Shown here: positions 16,812-25,512 of the stretch, in pieces
How the letters are laid out: each line of letters starts with the position of its first letter
Position numbering within the stretch: position 1 is the first letter of the stretch
Assembly (NCBI RefSeq): GCF_013623905.1
Contig: NZ_JABKDD010000001.1
Span: 620,001-684,000, forward strand
Direction of reading: 5' to 3'
Length of the DNA: 64,000 nucleotides
From: Brevibacterium sediminis
GTDB lineage: Bacteria; Actinomycetota; Actinomycetes; Actinomycetales; Brevibacteriaceae
Position numbers and translations under genes: made by a program
The notes under the pieces: model-generated
Seen by the model: the letters and a program-made list of their open reading frames with translations, nothing else
What the model was told of the DNA's origin: nothing
Database searches by the model: none

Positions 16812-17657
16812 TCACTTCTGCTCGGGCTGCTGAGCGCCGTTCTTCGCCGGGGCGGCACCGCGTCGTCCGCGGATGTTCTCCGAGCGCAGTGCTCGTTCGA
16901 GAAGAGCGTCGAACGAGCCGGCGACTTCTTCGGCGGGTTTGCCCGGCCAGGAGTGGATCGGACGCGCCGATCCCTGAGCCTGCTGCATGACGGCCCGTTC
17001 GGCCAAGGGCGGATTGAGGACGAGAGGACCGAACATCTCACGCATCTCCTGGATGCGATAGTCATGTTCGGTCGAACCGGCACGTACCCGATTGACGACC
17101 AGGCCGAGTGGCTGCAGATCGGAGGCACCACGCTGCCGCAGCTCGTCCGTCGCCCGCAGGGCACGGTCGGCAGCCGCAACAGAGAACAGGCTGGGCTCGG
17201 TGACGACCGCGACTCGGTTGCTCGCTGTCCACGCCGTACGGGTGAGACCGTTGAGGCTGGGCGGACAGTCGATGAGGACGAGTCGGTAGCCTTTCGCGAT
17301 GCGAGTCAGGGCATCTTCCAGCCGGCGCAGATAGCGCTCGGACAGCGAAGGCCGATCGAATTCCGCGGCACGCGGAGATCCTGAGATCACATCGAGGTGG
17401 CCGAGCCTGTCACCGACCCACCCGGAGGGGATGATCGCCTCGGACAGGATCTTCTGGGACTTCGGAGCAGCGAGCACATCGGCGATGTCGACACGCGTCG
17501 AGGTCGGCACATCGAGGCCGGTCGACGAGTCCGCCTGCGGGTCCATGTCGACGACCAGGGTGGGAATCCCCCTGTTGTAGGCCGCCGAGGCCAGACCGAG
17601 CGTCACGGATGTCTTACCGACTCCGCCTTTGAGGCTGCTGATACTTAGGACAAGCAC
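16812..17657 (-). CDS. ParA-family ATPase (orphan)
   Basis: This 281-residue protein has the deviant Walker A motif KGGVGKTS at 10-17, the switch I region DMDPQADSS at about 38-46, and IDCPPSLNGL as switch II. ParA ATPases position chromosomes, plasmids or protein complexes on the nucleoid. No parB or parS-like repeat is adjacent, so this is not the chromosome-segregation pair. The start must be GTG at 17657, because an in-frame TAA lies four codons upstream. AGGAGG abuts that GTG with no spacer, and TAACGT lies 6 nt upstream. A leaderless transcript is therefore more likely than Shine-Dalgarno initiation. Confidence 0.85.
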   Translation of the reverse strand: MLVLSISSLKGGVGKTSVTLGLASAAYNRGIPTLVVDMDPQADSSTGLDVPTSTRVDIADVLAAPKSQKILSEAIIPSGWVGDRLGHLDVISGSPRAAEFDRPSLSERYLRRLEDALTRIAKGYRLVLIDCPPSLNGLTRTAWTASNRVAVVTEPSLFSVAAADRALRATDELRQRGASDLQPLGLVVNRVRAGSTEHDYRIQEMREMFGPLVLNPPLAERAVMQQAQGSARPIHSWPGKPAEEVAGSFDALLERALRSENIRGRRGAAPAKNGAQQPEQK

Positions 17658-17662
17658 CCTCC

Positions 17663-17674
17663 TACGTTAACGTA
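17663..17674. promoter_or_regulatory. 12-bp palindrome at the ParA promoter
   Basis: TACGTTAACGTA is a perfect palindrome whose minus-strand half forms the putative -10 (TAACGT) of the ParA gene. It lies 5 nt upstream of its GTG start. It may be an operator, or the palindromy may be incidental. Confidence 0.35.
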
Positions 17675-17832
17675 TCGGCGGCTGCCGAGCCGTGCCGACC
17701 ACGCCGAGACTCACGTCTCAGTCCAAAGTCGACCCCCGGGCGCAGAGGTGTTCCAGGTCACTTGTAGAGTATGTTCCCGACAGCTTGTCGACCAGTCGCC
17801 CAGTGCGGCCGATACAGAAGTGAGAGACACCT

Positions 17833-20800
17833 ATGTTCTCTAAAGTCCTCGTGGCCAACCGCGGAGAGATCGCCGTTCGTGCGTTCCGTGCCGCCTATGA
17901 GCTCGGAGCCTCCACCGTCGCAGTCTTCCCGTATGAGGACCGCAACTCCGAACATCGCATGAAGGCCGACGAAGCCTACATGATCGGTGAGGAGGGTCAT
18001 CCCGTCCGCGCCTACCTCAGCGTCGAAGAGATGCTGCGGGTGGCGAAGGAGAGCGGCGCCGACGCCATCTACCCCGGATACGGCTTCCTCTCTGAGAACC
18101 CCGATCTGGCACGAGCCTGTGCCGAAGCGGGCATCACTTTCATCGGCCCCAAGGCCGATGTGCTCGAACTGGCAGGAAACAAGGTCCAGGCGCTGGCGGC
18201 AGCACGCAATGCGGGCATCCCCGTCCTCGACTCGACACGTCCGTCGGCCGATATCGCGCAGCTGCTCGCCGATGCCGAATCGATGGAATACCCCCTCTTC
18301 GTCAAGGCCGTCGCCGGCGGCGGTGGTCGCGGAATGCGTCGCGTGGCTCAGGCCTCCGACCTCGAAGACGCTCTCAAGGCCGCGATGCGCGAAGCCGAAG
18401 GCGCCTTCGGCGATCCCACGGTCTTCATCGAGCAGGCGGTGCAGCGCCCCCGTCACATCGAAGTCCAGGTGCTGGCCGACAACGACTCGAACGCCATCCA
18501 CCTCTTCGAACGCGACTGCTCCGTGCAGCGCCGCCACCAGAAGGTCGTGGAGATCGCTCCGGCCCCGAACCTCGATCCCGAGATCGCGGCCGCCCTGCAC
18601 GCAGATGCCCTGAAGTTCGCAAAGGCGCTGGGCTACCAGAACGCCGGCACCGTGGAATTCCTCCTCGAAACCGACGGGCCGCGCGCCGGCAAGCACGTGT
18701 TCATCGAAATGAACCCGCGTGTCCAGGTCGAACACACAGTGACTGAAGAGATCACCGACGTCGACATCGTGGCCTCGCAGATGCGCATCGCCGCCGGGGC
18801 CACCCTCGAAGAGATCGGCCTGCGCCAGGACGAGATGCGGATCAAGGGCGCCGCACTCCAGTGCCGCATCACCACCGAGGATCCCGCGAACTCGTTCCGC
18901 CCCGACACCGGCACGATCACCGCCTACCGCTCTGCCGGTGGTGCAGGTGTGCGCCTCGACGGCGGAACCGTCCACGCCGGTGCTGCCGTCAGCCCCCACT
19001 TCGACTCGATGCTCGTGAAGCTCTCGTGCCGCGGCCGCGACTTCGCTCAGGCCGTCGGCCGTGCCAAACGCGCCCTGGCTGAGTTCCGCATCCGCGGCGT
19101 ATCGTCGAACATCGGCTTCCTGCAGGCCGTCCTCGATGATCCCGCATTCGTCGCCGGAGACTTGTCCACGTCCTTCATCGAAGAACGCCCGCAGCTCTTC
19201 GACGCTCGAGTGAGCGCCGACCGCGGCTCGAAGCTGCTCGACTACCTCGCCGATGTCACGGTCAACCGCCCCCACGGCGAACCGGGCCTGCGCATCCGTC
19301 CGGGCGACAAGCTCCCGAGCATCGACCTCTCCGCAGCACCCGCTGCGGGCAGCCGCGACCGTCTCGCCGAGCTCGGACCGGAGGGCTTCGCCCGCGCCCT
19401 GCGTGAGCAGAGCTCCCTGGCCGTCACGGATACGACATTCCGCGACGCCCACCAGTCCCTGCTGGCCACCCGTGTGCGCACACGAGACCTGCTGGCCGTG
19501 GCCGGGCACGTCTCCCGGATGACACCCGAGCTGCTGAGCATCGAGGCCTGGGGCGGTGCGACCTATGATGTGGCGCTGCGCTTCCTCGGCGAGGATCCAT
19601 GGGAACGTCTCGAAGCCCTGCGCACCGCGGTGCCCAACATCAACCTGCAGATGCTTCTGCGCGGACGCAACACCGTCGGCTACACCCCGTACCCGACCGA
19701 GGTTACCGACGCATTCGTCGATGAGGCGGCCCGCACGGGCATCGACATCTTCCGCATCTTCGACGCTCTCAACGACGTCGAGCAGATGCGTCCGGCGATC
19801 GAGGCCGTGCGCGGAACGAACACGGCACTGGCCGAGGTGGCCCTGTGCTACACCTCGGACATCCTCGATCCGAAGGAAGAGCTCTACACGCTCGACTACT
19901 ACCTGCGCTTGGCCGAACAGATCGTTGGCGCCGGAGCTCATGTGCTCGCCATCAAGGACATGGCCGGCCTGCTGCGCCCTGCCGCCACGGTCAAGCTCGT
20001 GACTGCTCTGCGGGAGAACTTCGACCTGCCCGTCCACGTCCACACCCACGACACCGCGGGCGGACAGCTGGCCACCCTCTATGCAGCTGCCGCCGCCGGT
20101 GCCGATGCCGTCGATGCCGCCTCGGCGGCCATGGCCGGAACCACCAGCCAGCCGAGTCTCTCCGCGCTCGTCGCCGCATTCGAGAACACCGAGCGCGACA
20201 CCGGCATCAGCCTCGACGCCGTCAGCGACCTCGAACCCTACTGGGAATCGGTGCGCAAACTCTACGCACCCTTCGAGTCCGGGCTCGCCGGACCGACCGG
20301 CCGCGTCTACCGTCACGAGATCCCCGGCGGACAGCTGTCGAACCTGCGCCAGCAGGCCGTCGCACTGGGCCTGGGGGAGCGGTTCGAGGACATCGAGCAC
20401 ATGTATGCGGCCGCCGATTCGATTCTCGGCCACCTCGTCAAGGTCACCCCGTCCTCGAAGGTCGTCGGCGATCTGGCGCTCCATCTCGTCGGCGCCGGAG
20501 TTGCGCCGGAGGAGTTCGCCGAGAACCCCGACAAGTTCGACATTCCCGATTCGGTGATCGGCTTCCTCAACGGTGACCTCGGTGACCCTCCGGGCGGATG
20601 GCCCGAGCCGTTCCGCACGAAGGCCCTCGCCGGCCGTTCCGCCAAGCCGCTCACCGAGCATCTCGAACCGGCGGATGCCGAAGCACTGCAGACGCCGGGC
20701 CGGGACCGGAAGGACAAGCTCAACGAGCTGCTGTTCCCCGGGCCGACGAAGGAATTCCAGTCGATGCGCTCGAACTACGGCGACCTCTCCGTCGTAGAGA

Positions 20801-21234
20801 CCTCCGAGTACCTCTACGGCCTCACCAGTGGGGAAGAGCATGCCGTCGAGCTGGCGAAGGGCAAGAACCTGCTCATCGGCGTCCAGGCCATCGGCGGCAC
20901 TGACGAGCGCGGGATGCGTTCGGTCATGTTCACCCTCAACGGGCAGCTGCGTCCGCTGCAGGTGCGTGACCGGTCCGTCGAAAGCGAAGTCAAGACTGCG
21001 GAGAAGGCCGATCCGAATAACAGCGGACACGTCGGCAGCCCGTTCGCCGGTGTTGTGACCATGCAGGTCCACGAGGGCGACAAGGTCTCCGTCGGCGACA
21101 CCGTGGCCACCATCGAGGCGATGAAGATGGAAGCGACGATCACCACGCAGACGGCCGGAACCGTCTCCCGTGTGGCCATCGCCGATGTCCAGCAGCTCGA
21201 AGGCGGAGACCTCGTCGTGGTGATCGATGCCTGA
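17833..21234 (+). CDS. pyc: Pyruvate carboxylase
   Basis: This enzyme makes oxaloacetate from pyruvate and bicarbonate with ATP, refilling the TCA cycle. The 1133-residue single chain has the full set of domains. The biotin carboxylase/ATP-grasp domain covers about 1-450 (KAVAGGGGRGMR, EMNPRVQVEH). The carboxyltransferase barrel covers about 520-790 (DTTFRDAHQS, MLLRGRNTVGY, HTHDTAG). The PYC/OADA tetramerisation region and a biotinyl domain follow, with the biotin lysine K1098 in EAMKMEAT. The start is ATG at 17833. It runs divergently from the ParA gene and overlaps the deformylase by 8 nt. Confidence 0.97.
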   Translation: MFSKVLVANRGEIAVRAFRAAYELGASTVAVFPYEDRNSEHRMKADEAYMIGEEGHPVRAYLSVEEMLRVAKESGADAIYPGYGFLSENPDLARACAEAGITFIGPKADVLELAGNKVQALAAARNAGIPVLDSTRPSADIAQLLADAESMEYPLFVKAVAGGGGRGMRRVAQASDLEDALKAAMREAEGAFGDPTVFIEQAVQRPRHIEVQVLADNDSNAIHLFERDCSVQRRHQKVVEIAPAPNLDPEIAAALHADALKFAKALGYQNAGTVEFLLETDGPRAGKHVFIEMNPRVQVEHTVTEEITDVDIVASQMRIAAGATLEEIGLRQDEMRIKGAALQCRITTEDPANSFRPDTGTITAYRSAGGAGVRLDGGTVHAGAAVSPHFDSMLVKLSCRGRDFAQAVGRAKRALAEFRIRGVSSNIGFLQAVLDDPAFVAGDLSTSFIEERPQLFDARVSADRGSKLLDYLADVTVNRPHGEPGLRIRPGDKLPSIDLSAAPAAGSRDRLAELGPEGFARALREQSSLAVTDTTFRDAHQSLLATRVRTRDLLAVAGHVSRMTPELLSIEAWGGATYDVALRFLGEDPWERLEALRTAVPNINLQMLLRGRNTVGYTPYPTEVTDAFVDEAARTGIDIFRIFDALNDVEQMRPAIEAVRGTNTALAEVALCYTSDILDPKEELYTLDYYLRLAEQIVGAGAHVLAIKDMAGLLRPAATVKLVTALRENFDLPVHVHTHDTAGGQLATLYAAAAAGADAVDAASAAMAGTTSQPSLSALVAAFENTERDTGISLDAVSDLEPYWESVRKLYAPFESGLAGPTGRVYRHEIPGGQLSNLRQQAVALGLGERFEDIEHMYAAADSILGHLVKVTPSSKVVGDLALHLVGAGVAPEEFAENPDKFDIPDSVIGFLNGDLGDPPGGWPEPFRTKALAGRSAKPLTEHLEPADAEALQTPGRDRKDKLNELLFPGPTKEFQSMRSNYGDLSVVETSEYLYGLTSGEEHAVELAKGKNLLIGVQAIGGTDERGMRSVMFTLNGQLRPLQVRDRSVESEVKTAEKADPNNSGHVGSPFAGVVTMQVHEGDKVSVGDTVATIEAMKMEATITTQTAGTVSRVAIADVQQLEGGDLVVVIDA

Positions 21235-21733
21235 ACGTGAGATCCGACTGTGGGGAGACCCCGTGCTCCGCAGCAAGTGCGAACCGGTGATGGTCTTCGA
21301 TGATCACGTCGAAGCTCTGGCAGCCGACCTCGTCGACACCGCACGGCCCGAGGGCCGTGCGGCCGTCGCCGCTCCGCAGATCGGGGTCGGACTGCGAGCC
21401 TTCGGCTACGACCTCGACGGTCGCACGGGATATGTCATCAACCCGGAGATCGTCGAGCTCGGCGGGCAGCTGCGAGATATCGAAGAAGGCTGCCTCTCCG
21501 TTCCCGGGCTGTTCTTCCCCACCCCACGCTACGAATTCGCTCGGGTACGCGGGGTGGATGCGAAGAATCAGCCGATCGAGATCGAAGGCACGGAAGTCTT
21601 CGCCCAGATGCTCCAACACGAGGTGGGGCACCTCGACGGGCAGGTCTACATCCAGACTCTGCCCGGGGAACGCCGGCGGGAGGCCATGAAAGCCATCCGC
21701 TCGGCCGGTTGGTTCCTCGCCCGAATGCCCTGA
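21227..21733 (+). CDS. def: Peptide deformylase
   Basis: This enzyme removes the N-formyl group from nascent proteins. It has 168 residues with motif II EGCLS (metal ligand C89) and motif III HEVGH (H131, E132, H135). Motif I is divergent: it reads GRAAVAAPQ (about 43-51) where GxGxAAxQ is usual, keeping the essential Gln51. HEVGH carries Gly where Asp is common. It overlaps the end of pyc by 8 nt, so it is translationally coupled. It may be a second deformylase rather than the def next to fmt. Confidence 0.88.
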   Translation: MPEREIRLWGDPVLRSKCEPVMVFDDHVEALAADLVDTARPEGRAAVAAPQIGVGLRAFGYDLDGRTGYVINPEIVELGGQLRDIEEGCLSVPGLFFPTPRYEFARVRGVDAKNQPIEIEGTEVFAQMLQHEVGHLDGQVYIQTLPGERRREAMKAIRSAGWFLARMP

Positions 21734-21783
21734 GCCGAGTCATTCGCACCCGACCGACCATATAGACCAAGAAGGAGAAGTTT

Positions 21784-22638
21784 ATGAGCATCCAGCGCAC
21801 CGCCGTCATCGGCAGCGGACTCATGGGAGCCGGAATCGCCGAGGTGCTGGCAAAGTCCGGTCTCGACGTCATCGTCCGCGAGATCAACGAGGAGGCCTCG
21901 GCCGCCGGTCGTGCCCGCATCGAGAAGTCCCTGGCTCGCGCAGTGGACAAGGGCAAACTCGATGCCGCTGCCCGTGACGAGGCGCTCGGCCGACTGCGGT
22001 TCACCACCGATATCAGCGATCTCGCCGATCGTCAGCTCGTCATCGAGGCGGCCAGTGAGAACGAGGACATCAAGAAGTCGATCTTCGCCGAGCTCGACCA
22101 GGTCGTCACCGACCCGGAAGCGATCCTGGCCTCGAACACCTCGTCGATGCCGATCATCCGATTCGCGCAGGCGACCTCGCGCCCCGAACGCGTGCTGGGT
22201 GTGCATTTCTTCAACCCCGCACCGGTCCAGCCGCTCGTCGAGATCGTGTCCTCGGTGCTCACCACCGAGGATGTCCGCAGCACCGTGACGTCCTTCGTCG
22301 CCGATGTGCTCGGGAAGAATCCGATCCAGGCCGATGACCGCCCCGGTTTCATCGTCAACGCCCTGCTCATCCCGTACCTGCTCAGTGCGGTCCGGATGCT
22401 CGAGGCCGGACACGCGACGAAGGAGGACATCGACGCGGGAATGGTCGGCGGCTGCGCCCATCCGATGGGACCGATCAAGCTGGCCGACCTCGTCGGTCTC
22501 GACACCTGTCTCTATGCAGCAGAGAGCATGTATGAGGAGACCGGTGACCCGGCGAACAAGCCTCCGATCCTGCTGTCGCGCATGGTCGATGCCGGCCTGC
22601 TCGGTGTGAAGTCCGGACGCGGATTCTACGAATACTGA
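21784..22638 (+). CDS. 3-hydroxybutyryl-CoA/3-hydroxyacyl-CoA dehydrogenase
   Basis: This NAD-dependent enzyme of fatty-acid or butyrate metabolism has 284 residues, the usual single-function length. The N-terminal Rossmann motif is GSGLMGAGIAE (about 9-19). The catalytic His lies in GVHFFNPAPVQPLVE (about 140-154), followed by the helical dimerisation domain with KPPILLSRMV. AGAAGGAGAAG gives a good ribosome site before ATG 21784. It follows def by 50 nt and may be in the pyc-def transcript. Confidence 0.92.
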   Translation: MSIQRTAVIGSGLMGAGIAEVLAKSGLDVIVREINEEASAAGRARIEKSLARAVDKGKLDAAARDEALGRLRFTTDISDLADRQLVIEAASENEDIKKSIFAELDQVVTDPEAILASNTSSMPIIRFAQATSRPERVLGVHFFNPAPVQPLVEIVSSVLTTEDVRSTVTSFVADVLGKNPIQADDRPGFIVNALLIPYLLSAVRMLEAGHATKEDIDAGMVGGCAHPMGPIKLADLVGLDTCLYAAESMYEETGDPANKPPILLSRMVDAGLLGVKSGRGFYEY

Positions 22639-22654
22639 TCCGACGCTCCGGTAC

Positions 22655-22698
22655 AGACAGGTCCGCCCCGAACCCTTCGGTTCGGGGCGGACCTGTCT
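22655..22698. terminator. Strong terminator between converging genes
   Basis: A 19-bp perfect stem (22655-22673 with 22680-22698) and a 6-nt loop, followed by TTTGT. It lies 17 nt after the dehydrogenase stop and 25 nt from the aminotransferase stop on the other strand, so it probably serves both. Confidence 0.85.
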
Positions 22699-22722
22699 TT
22701 GTCTGCAGGCAGCGTTCGGGTG

Positions 22723-23982
22723 TCAGCCGGCGAGCAGCTTCTCATAGCTGGCCAGGCGCACACACGCCACGAGACCCTGAGCGGCGAGTTCGACCTCATC
22801 GAGGGTCGGCATCGTCGGCGCGATGCGGATGATGTTGTTGTCAGGGTCGAGACCGTACGGGTGTGTGGCACCGGCAGGAGTCAGCTTCACTCCGGCTTCC
22901 CCTGCGAGTTTGACGACGCGATCGGCGATGCCCTCCATCGTCGTCAGAGTGATGAAGTACCCGCCGTCCGGGGAGGTCCACTGCGCCAGCTCTTCCGCTC
23001 CGAGTCCGTCCTCGAGCGCCTTGAGCACCGCGTCGAACTTCGGTGCGACGATCTCGGCATGCTTGCGCATATGTGCTTCGACCCCGGCCGGGTCGGAGAA
23101 GAACCGGACATGGCGCAGCTGGTTGATCTTGTCAGGGCCGATCGCGACCTTCCCGAGGTTCGCTCGCATCCAATCGACCGTGGCCGGGCCTCCGGCGAAG
23201 AACGACACACCGGCCCCGGCATGAGTGATCTTCGACGTCGAGGCGAAGACCCATGCGCGTTCGGGATGACCCGCCTCTGCGCAGAGGGAGAGGATGTCGA
23301 GATTGTCCGGATGGTCCTCTCGCAGATGGTGCACCCCGTAGGCGTTGTCCCACAGCAGAGTGAAGTCGGGCGCCGCCGTCGGCATGGCAGCCAGCTCCCG
23401 TGCCCGCGCTTCGGTGACCGTGATTCCGGTCGGGTTGGAATACATCGGCACCAGCCACATGCCCTTGACCGCCGGATCTTCGGCCAGACGCTGCGCCTCG
23501 GAGATGATCGGGCCCTCGTCATCCATCGGGATGGTCAACAGCTCGAACCCGAGGGATTCGGCCAGGGTGAAATGGCGGTCGTAACCGGGCACGGGACACA
23601 GCAGCTTATGCGGACCCTGCCCCCACGGGCGATCATCGACGGCCGTGCCGTGCATGAGGGCGAAGGTCAGCGCCTGGGTCATGAAAGTCAGCGAGGCATT
23701 GCCGCCGGCCAGCAGCTGATCGGCCGGAACCTTGAGCAGCGGAGCGAAGATCTCCCGCAGTTCGATGAGTCCGTCGAGTCCGCCGTAGTTGCGGGTATCG
23801 ACACCACCGGGAGTGCGGAAGTCGTCGCCGCTGACCGCAGTGAGCAGATCGGCAGCGAGGTCGAGCTGCTCCGGGGCCGGCTTGCCCCGTGTGATATCGA
23901 GCGCGAGACCGCGCGAGGCGAATTCCTCGTATGCGGCGGAGGCTTCGTCCAGTTTGGACGAGAGGTCGGACGGTGCGGACAT
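22723..23982 (-). CDS. Class I PLP aminotransferase, aspartate aminotransferase type Ic (AspT-like)
   Basis: This 419-residue PLP enzyme has SNPTG at 182-186, the PLP-anchoring WDNAY (D212), and Schiff-base lysine K251 in STSKITHAG. The sequence fits the Ic subgroup described for corynebacterial AspT, which transfers amino groups between glutamate and oxaloacetate, rather than classical AspC. The ribosome site is AAGGAG before ATG 23982. Nearby pyruvate carboxylase makes its oxaloacetate substrate, a suggestive but loose link. Confidence 0.85.
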   Translation of the reverse strand: MSAPSDLSSKLDEASAAYEEFASRGLALDITRGKPAPEQLDLAADLLTAVSGDDFRTPGGVDTRNYGGLDGLIELREIFAPLLKVPADQLLAGGNASLTFMTQALTFALMHGTAVDDRPWGQGPHKLLCPVPGYDRHFTLAESLGFELLTIPMDDEGPIISEAQRLAEDPAVKGMWLVPMYSNPTGITVTEARARELAAMPTAAPDFTLLWDNAYGVHHLREDHPDNLDILSLCAEAGHPERAWVFASTSKITHAGAGVSFFAGGPATVDWMRANLGKVAIGPDKINQLRHVRFFSDPAGVEAHMRKHAEIVAPKFDAVLKALEDGLGAEELAQWTSPDGGYFITLTTMEGIADRVVKLAGEAGVKLTPAGATHPYGLDPDNNIIRIAPTMPTLDEVELAAQGLVACVRLASYEKLLAG

Positions 23983-24111
23983 GCTGGCTCCTTAGGGCTG
24001 GGAACGGGCCGTTGACTCCATCCTATCGACTCGGCGAATGTCGACGGCGCTAGAGTGGTCTGCAGCGGTGACCCGGACGACCGCAGGCAATTCGATGAAA
24101 GGCAGACTCAG

Positions 24112-24846
24112 ATGGTGCGACCACGTGCGCAGGCCGCCCACGGACGCAGTTTCGGCACCCAGGCCGGAGTCTATGACGAGGTGCGGCCCGGATATCCCGA
24201 CTCCGCCCTCGACCTCGCGCTGACCGGTTGGGAGCCGCAATGGTCCGGTCTGCGCGTATGCGACCTCGGTGCGGGAACAGGAATCCTCAGCCGCCGGCTG
24301 CTCGCACACGGTGCTGATCTCATCGCCGTCGATCCCGACACAGCCGCACTCGAACGCAATCCTGCCCCCACGAAGATCGGCACCGCTGAGGACACCGGCC
24401 TGAAAGCAGAGAGCCTCGACCTCGTCACTGTCGCGCAGGCCTGGCATTGGTTCGACGAAGCGCAAGCAGCCGCCGAAGTGGCGCGCATCCTTCGCCCGGG
24501 AGGCCGGCTGCTCATCCTCATCAACCAACTCGATGTCCGCGTCGACTGGGTGCTGCGCCTGAGCCGGATCATGCACGCGGGCGACGTCTATCGACCGCAG
24601 TACCGACCTCAGCCCGGCAACGGTCTGGCTCTCACCGACCACAGGCTCGTCGAATTCACCACGGAGCTCGCCGTCGACGGAATCGTCGACCTCGCTCGCA
24701 CACGGTCGTATTGGCTGCGCTCGAACGAGAGGACACGAGCCCGAGTCGAAGCGAACCTGCGCGAGTACTTCAGTGTCGAGCATCCTGTGTCCGGCACAGT
24801 GGATCTGCCGTATATGTGCCTGGCGTATCTCCTCGAACGGGCCTGA
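24112..24846 (+). CDS. SAM-dependent methyltransferase (class I)
   Basis: This is a 244-residue methyltransferase. Motif I, VCDLGAGTG, is at about 49-57. An acidic residue at the end of strand 2 (VDPD) follows, and the LVTVAQAWHWFD segment matches the UbiE/SmtA-like group with WHWF. The substrate is unknown. The ATG at 24112 has AAAGG 9 nt upstream; longer frames from 24038 or 24055 lack support. It is monocistronic with a terminator directly behind. Confidence 0.8.
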   Translation: MVRPRAQAAHGRSFGTQAGVYDEVRPGYPDSALDLALTGWEPQWSGLRVCDLGAGTGILSRRLLAHGADLIAVDPDTAALERNPAPTKIGTAEDTGLKAESLDLVTVAQAWHWFDEAQAAAEVARILRPGGRLLILINQLDVRVDWVLRLSRIMHAGDVYRPQYRPQPGNGLALTDHRLVEFTTELAVDGIVDLARTRSYWLRSNERTRARVEANLREYFSVEHPVSGTVDLPYMCLAYLLERA

Positions 24847-24856
24847 AACGCACGAA

Positions 24857-24887
24857 GCGGGCCGCACCCGATGAGGGTGCGGCCCGC
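24857..24887 (+). terminator. Terminator after the methyltransferase
   Basis: GCGGGCCGCACCC (24857-24869) pairs perfectly with 24875-24887 across a GATGA loop, 10 nt beyond the stop. It probably also ends hsp20 transcription from the other strand. Confidence 0.85.
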
Positions 24888-24959
24888 TGTTGGCAACCGG
24901 GGAACGCCTCGGCGTCCGAACCTCGGCCACCGTGATTCCGTCGGAATCCGGCGCCGGTG

Positions 24960-25430
24960 TCAGCTGTCGAGGCCGGGGGAGCGGGGCTCGTCGGACGAAG
25001 ACGATTCAACCACCTCGGGGGAGGTCTGTCCGGCTGCATGGGAGACGGAGATCTTCCGGGGGCGGGCCTCCTCGGCGACGGGGATCGTCAGCGTGAGGAC
25101 ACCGTCGCTGTAGTCGGCGCGGATACGATCCAGCGCCACCCGGTTGCCGAGCGTGAGCTGGCGGGCATAGGTGCCGTTGGTGCGTTCTCGGGTCAGCCAC
25201 TTCACGTCCTTGTCGGCGACCTCGGACTCGCGGCGAGCGCGAACCGTGAGCGTGCGGTCTTCGACGTCGACATCGATGCTGCTCGGATCGACTCCGGGCA
25301 TATCGATGCGCGCGATGAAGACTTCGCCGTCGCGGTAGAGGTCCATCGGCAAGGTGGTGGCGTTCGGAGTGCGGGTCACCTCGGAGAAGAATCGGTCGAG
25401 GTCACGGATGGGGTCGAAACGTGTAGCCAT
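24960..25430 (-). CDS. Small heat-shock protein (Hsp20/alpha-crystallin)
   Basis: This ATP-independent holdase chaperone has 156 residues. The alpha-crystallin domain spans about 28-128: LPMDLYRDGEVFIARIDMPGV, then DVDVEDRTLTVRARR, and GVLTLTIPVAEEARPRKI at the end. The C-terminal tail is Ser/Glu-rich. The start is ATG 25430, with AAAGGAAG upstream. A HAIR-type inverted repeat 27-45 nt upstream of the start indicates HspR repression, the known mode for actinobacterial hsp genes. Confidence 0.93.
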   Translation of the reverse strand: MATRFDPIRDLDRFFSEVTRTPNATTLPMDLYRDGEVFIARIDMPGVDPSSIDVDVEDRTLTVRARRESEVADKDVKWLTRERTNGTYARQLTLGNRVALDRIRADYSDGVLTLTIPVAEEARPRKISVSHAAGQTSPEVVESSSSDEPRSPGLDS

Positions 25431-25456
25431 GTGCTTCCTTTCGTTCGGGTCCTACA

Positions 25457-25475
25457 TTGAGTCAAACACACTCAA
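25457..25475. promoter_or_regulatory. HAIR-type operator (HspR box) upstream of hsp20
   Basis: TTGAGT (25457-25462), 7-nt spacer, ACTCAA (25470-25475). The HspR-associated inverted repeat is known as CTTGAGT-N7-ACTCAAG; this site matches all but the outermost base of each half. It lies between hsp20 and the divergent AEC transporter. Confidence 0.75.
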
Positions 25476-25512
25476 CTTTGAAATGATTCCAAACTCATGA
25501 AATTCTCAGTCT

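Noticed and set aside
17758..21276. A 1172-residue open frame on the minus strand opposite pyruvate carboxylase
   Set aside because: It is a composition shadow of a high-GC gene: no start signal, no recognisable domain, and the plus strand encodes an unmistakable pyruvate carboxylase.
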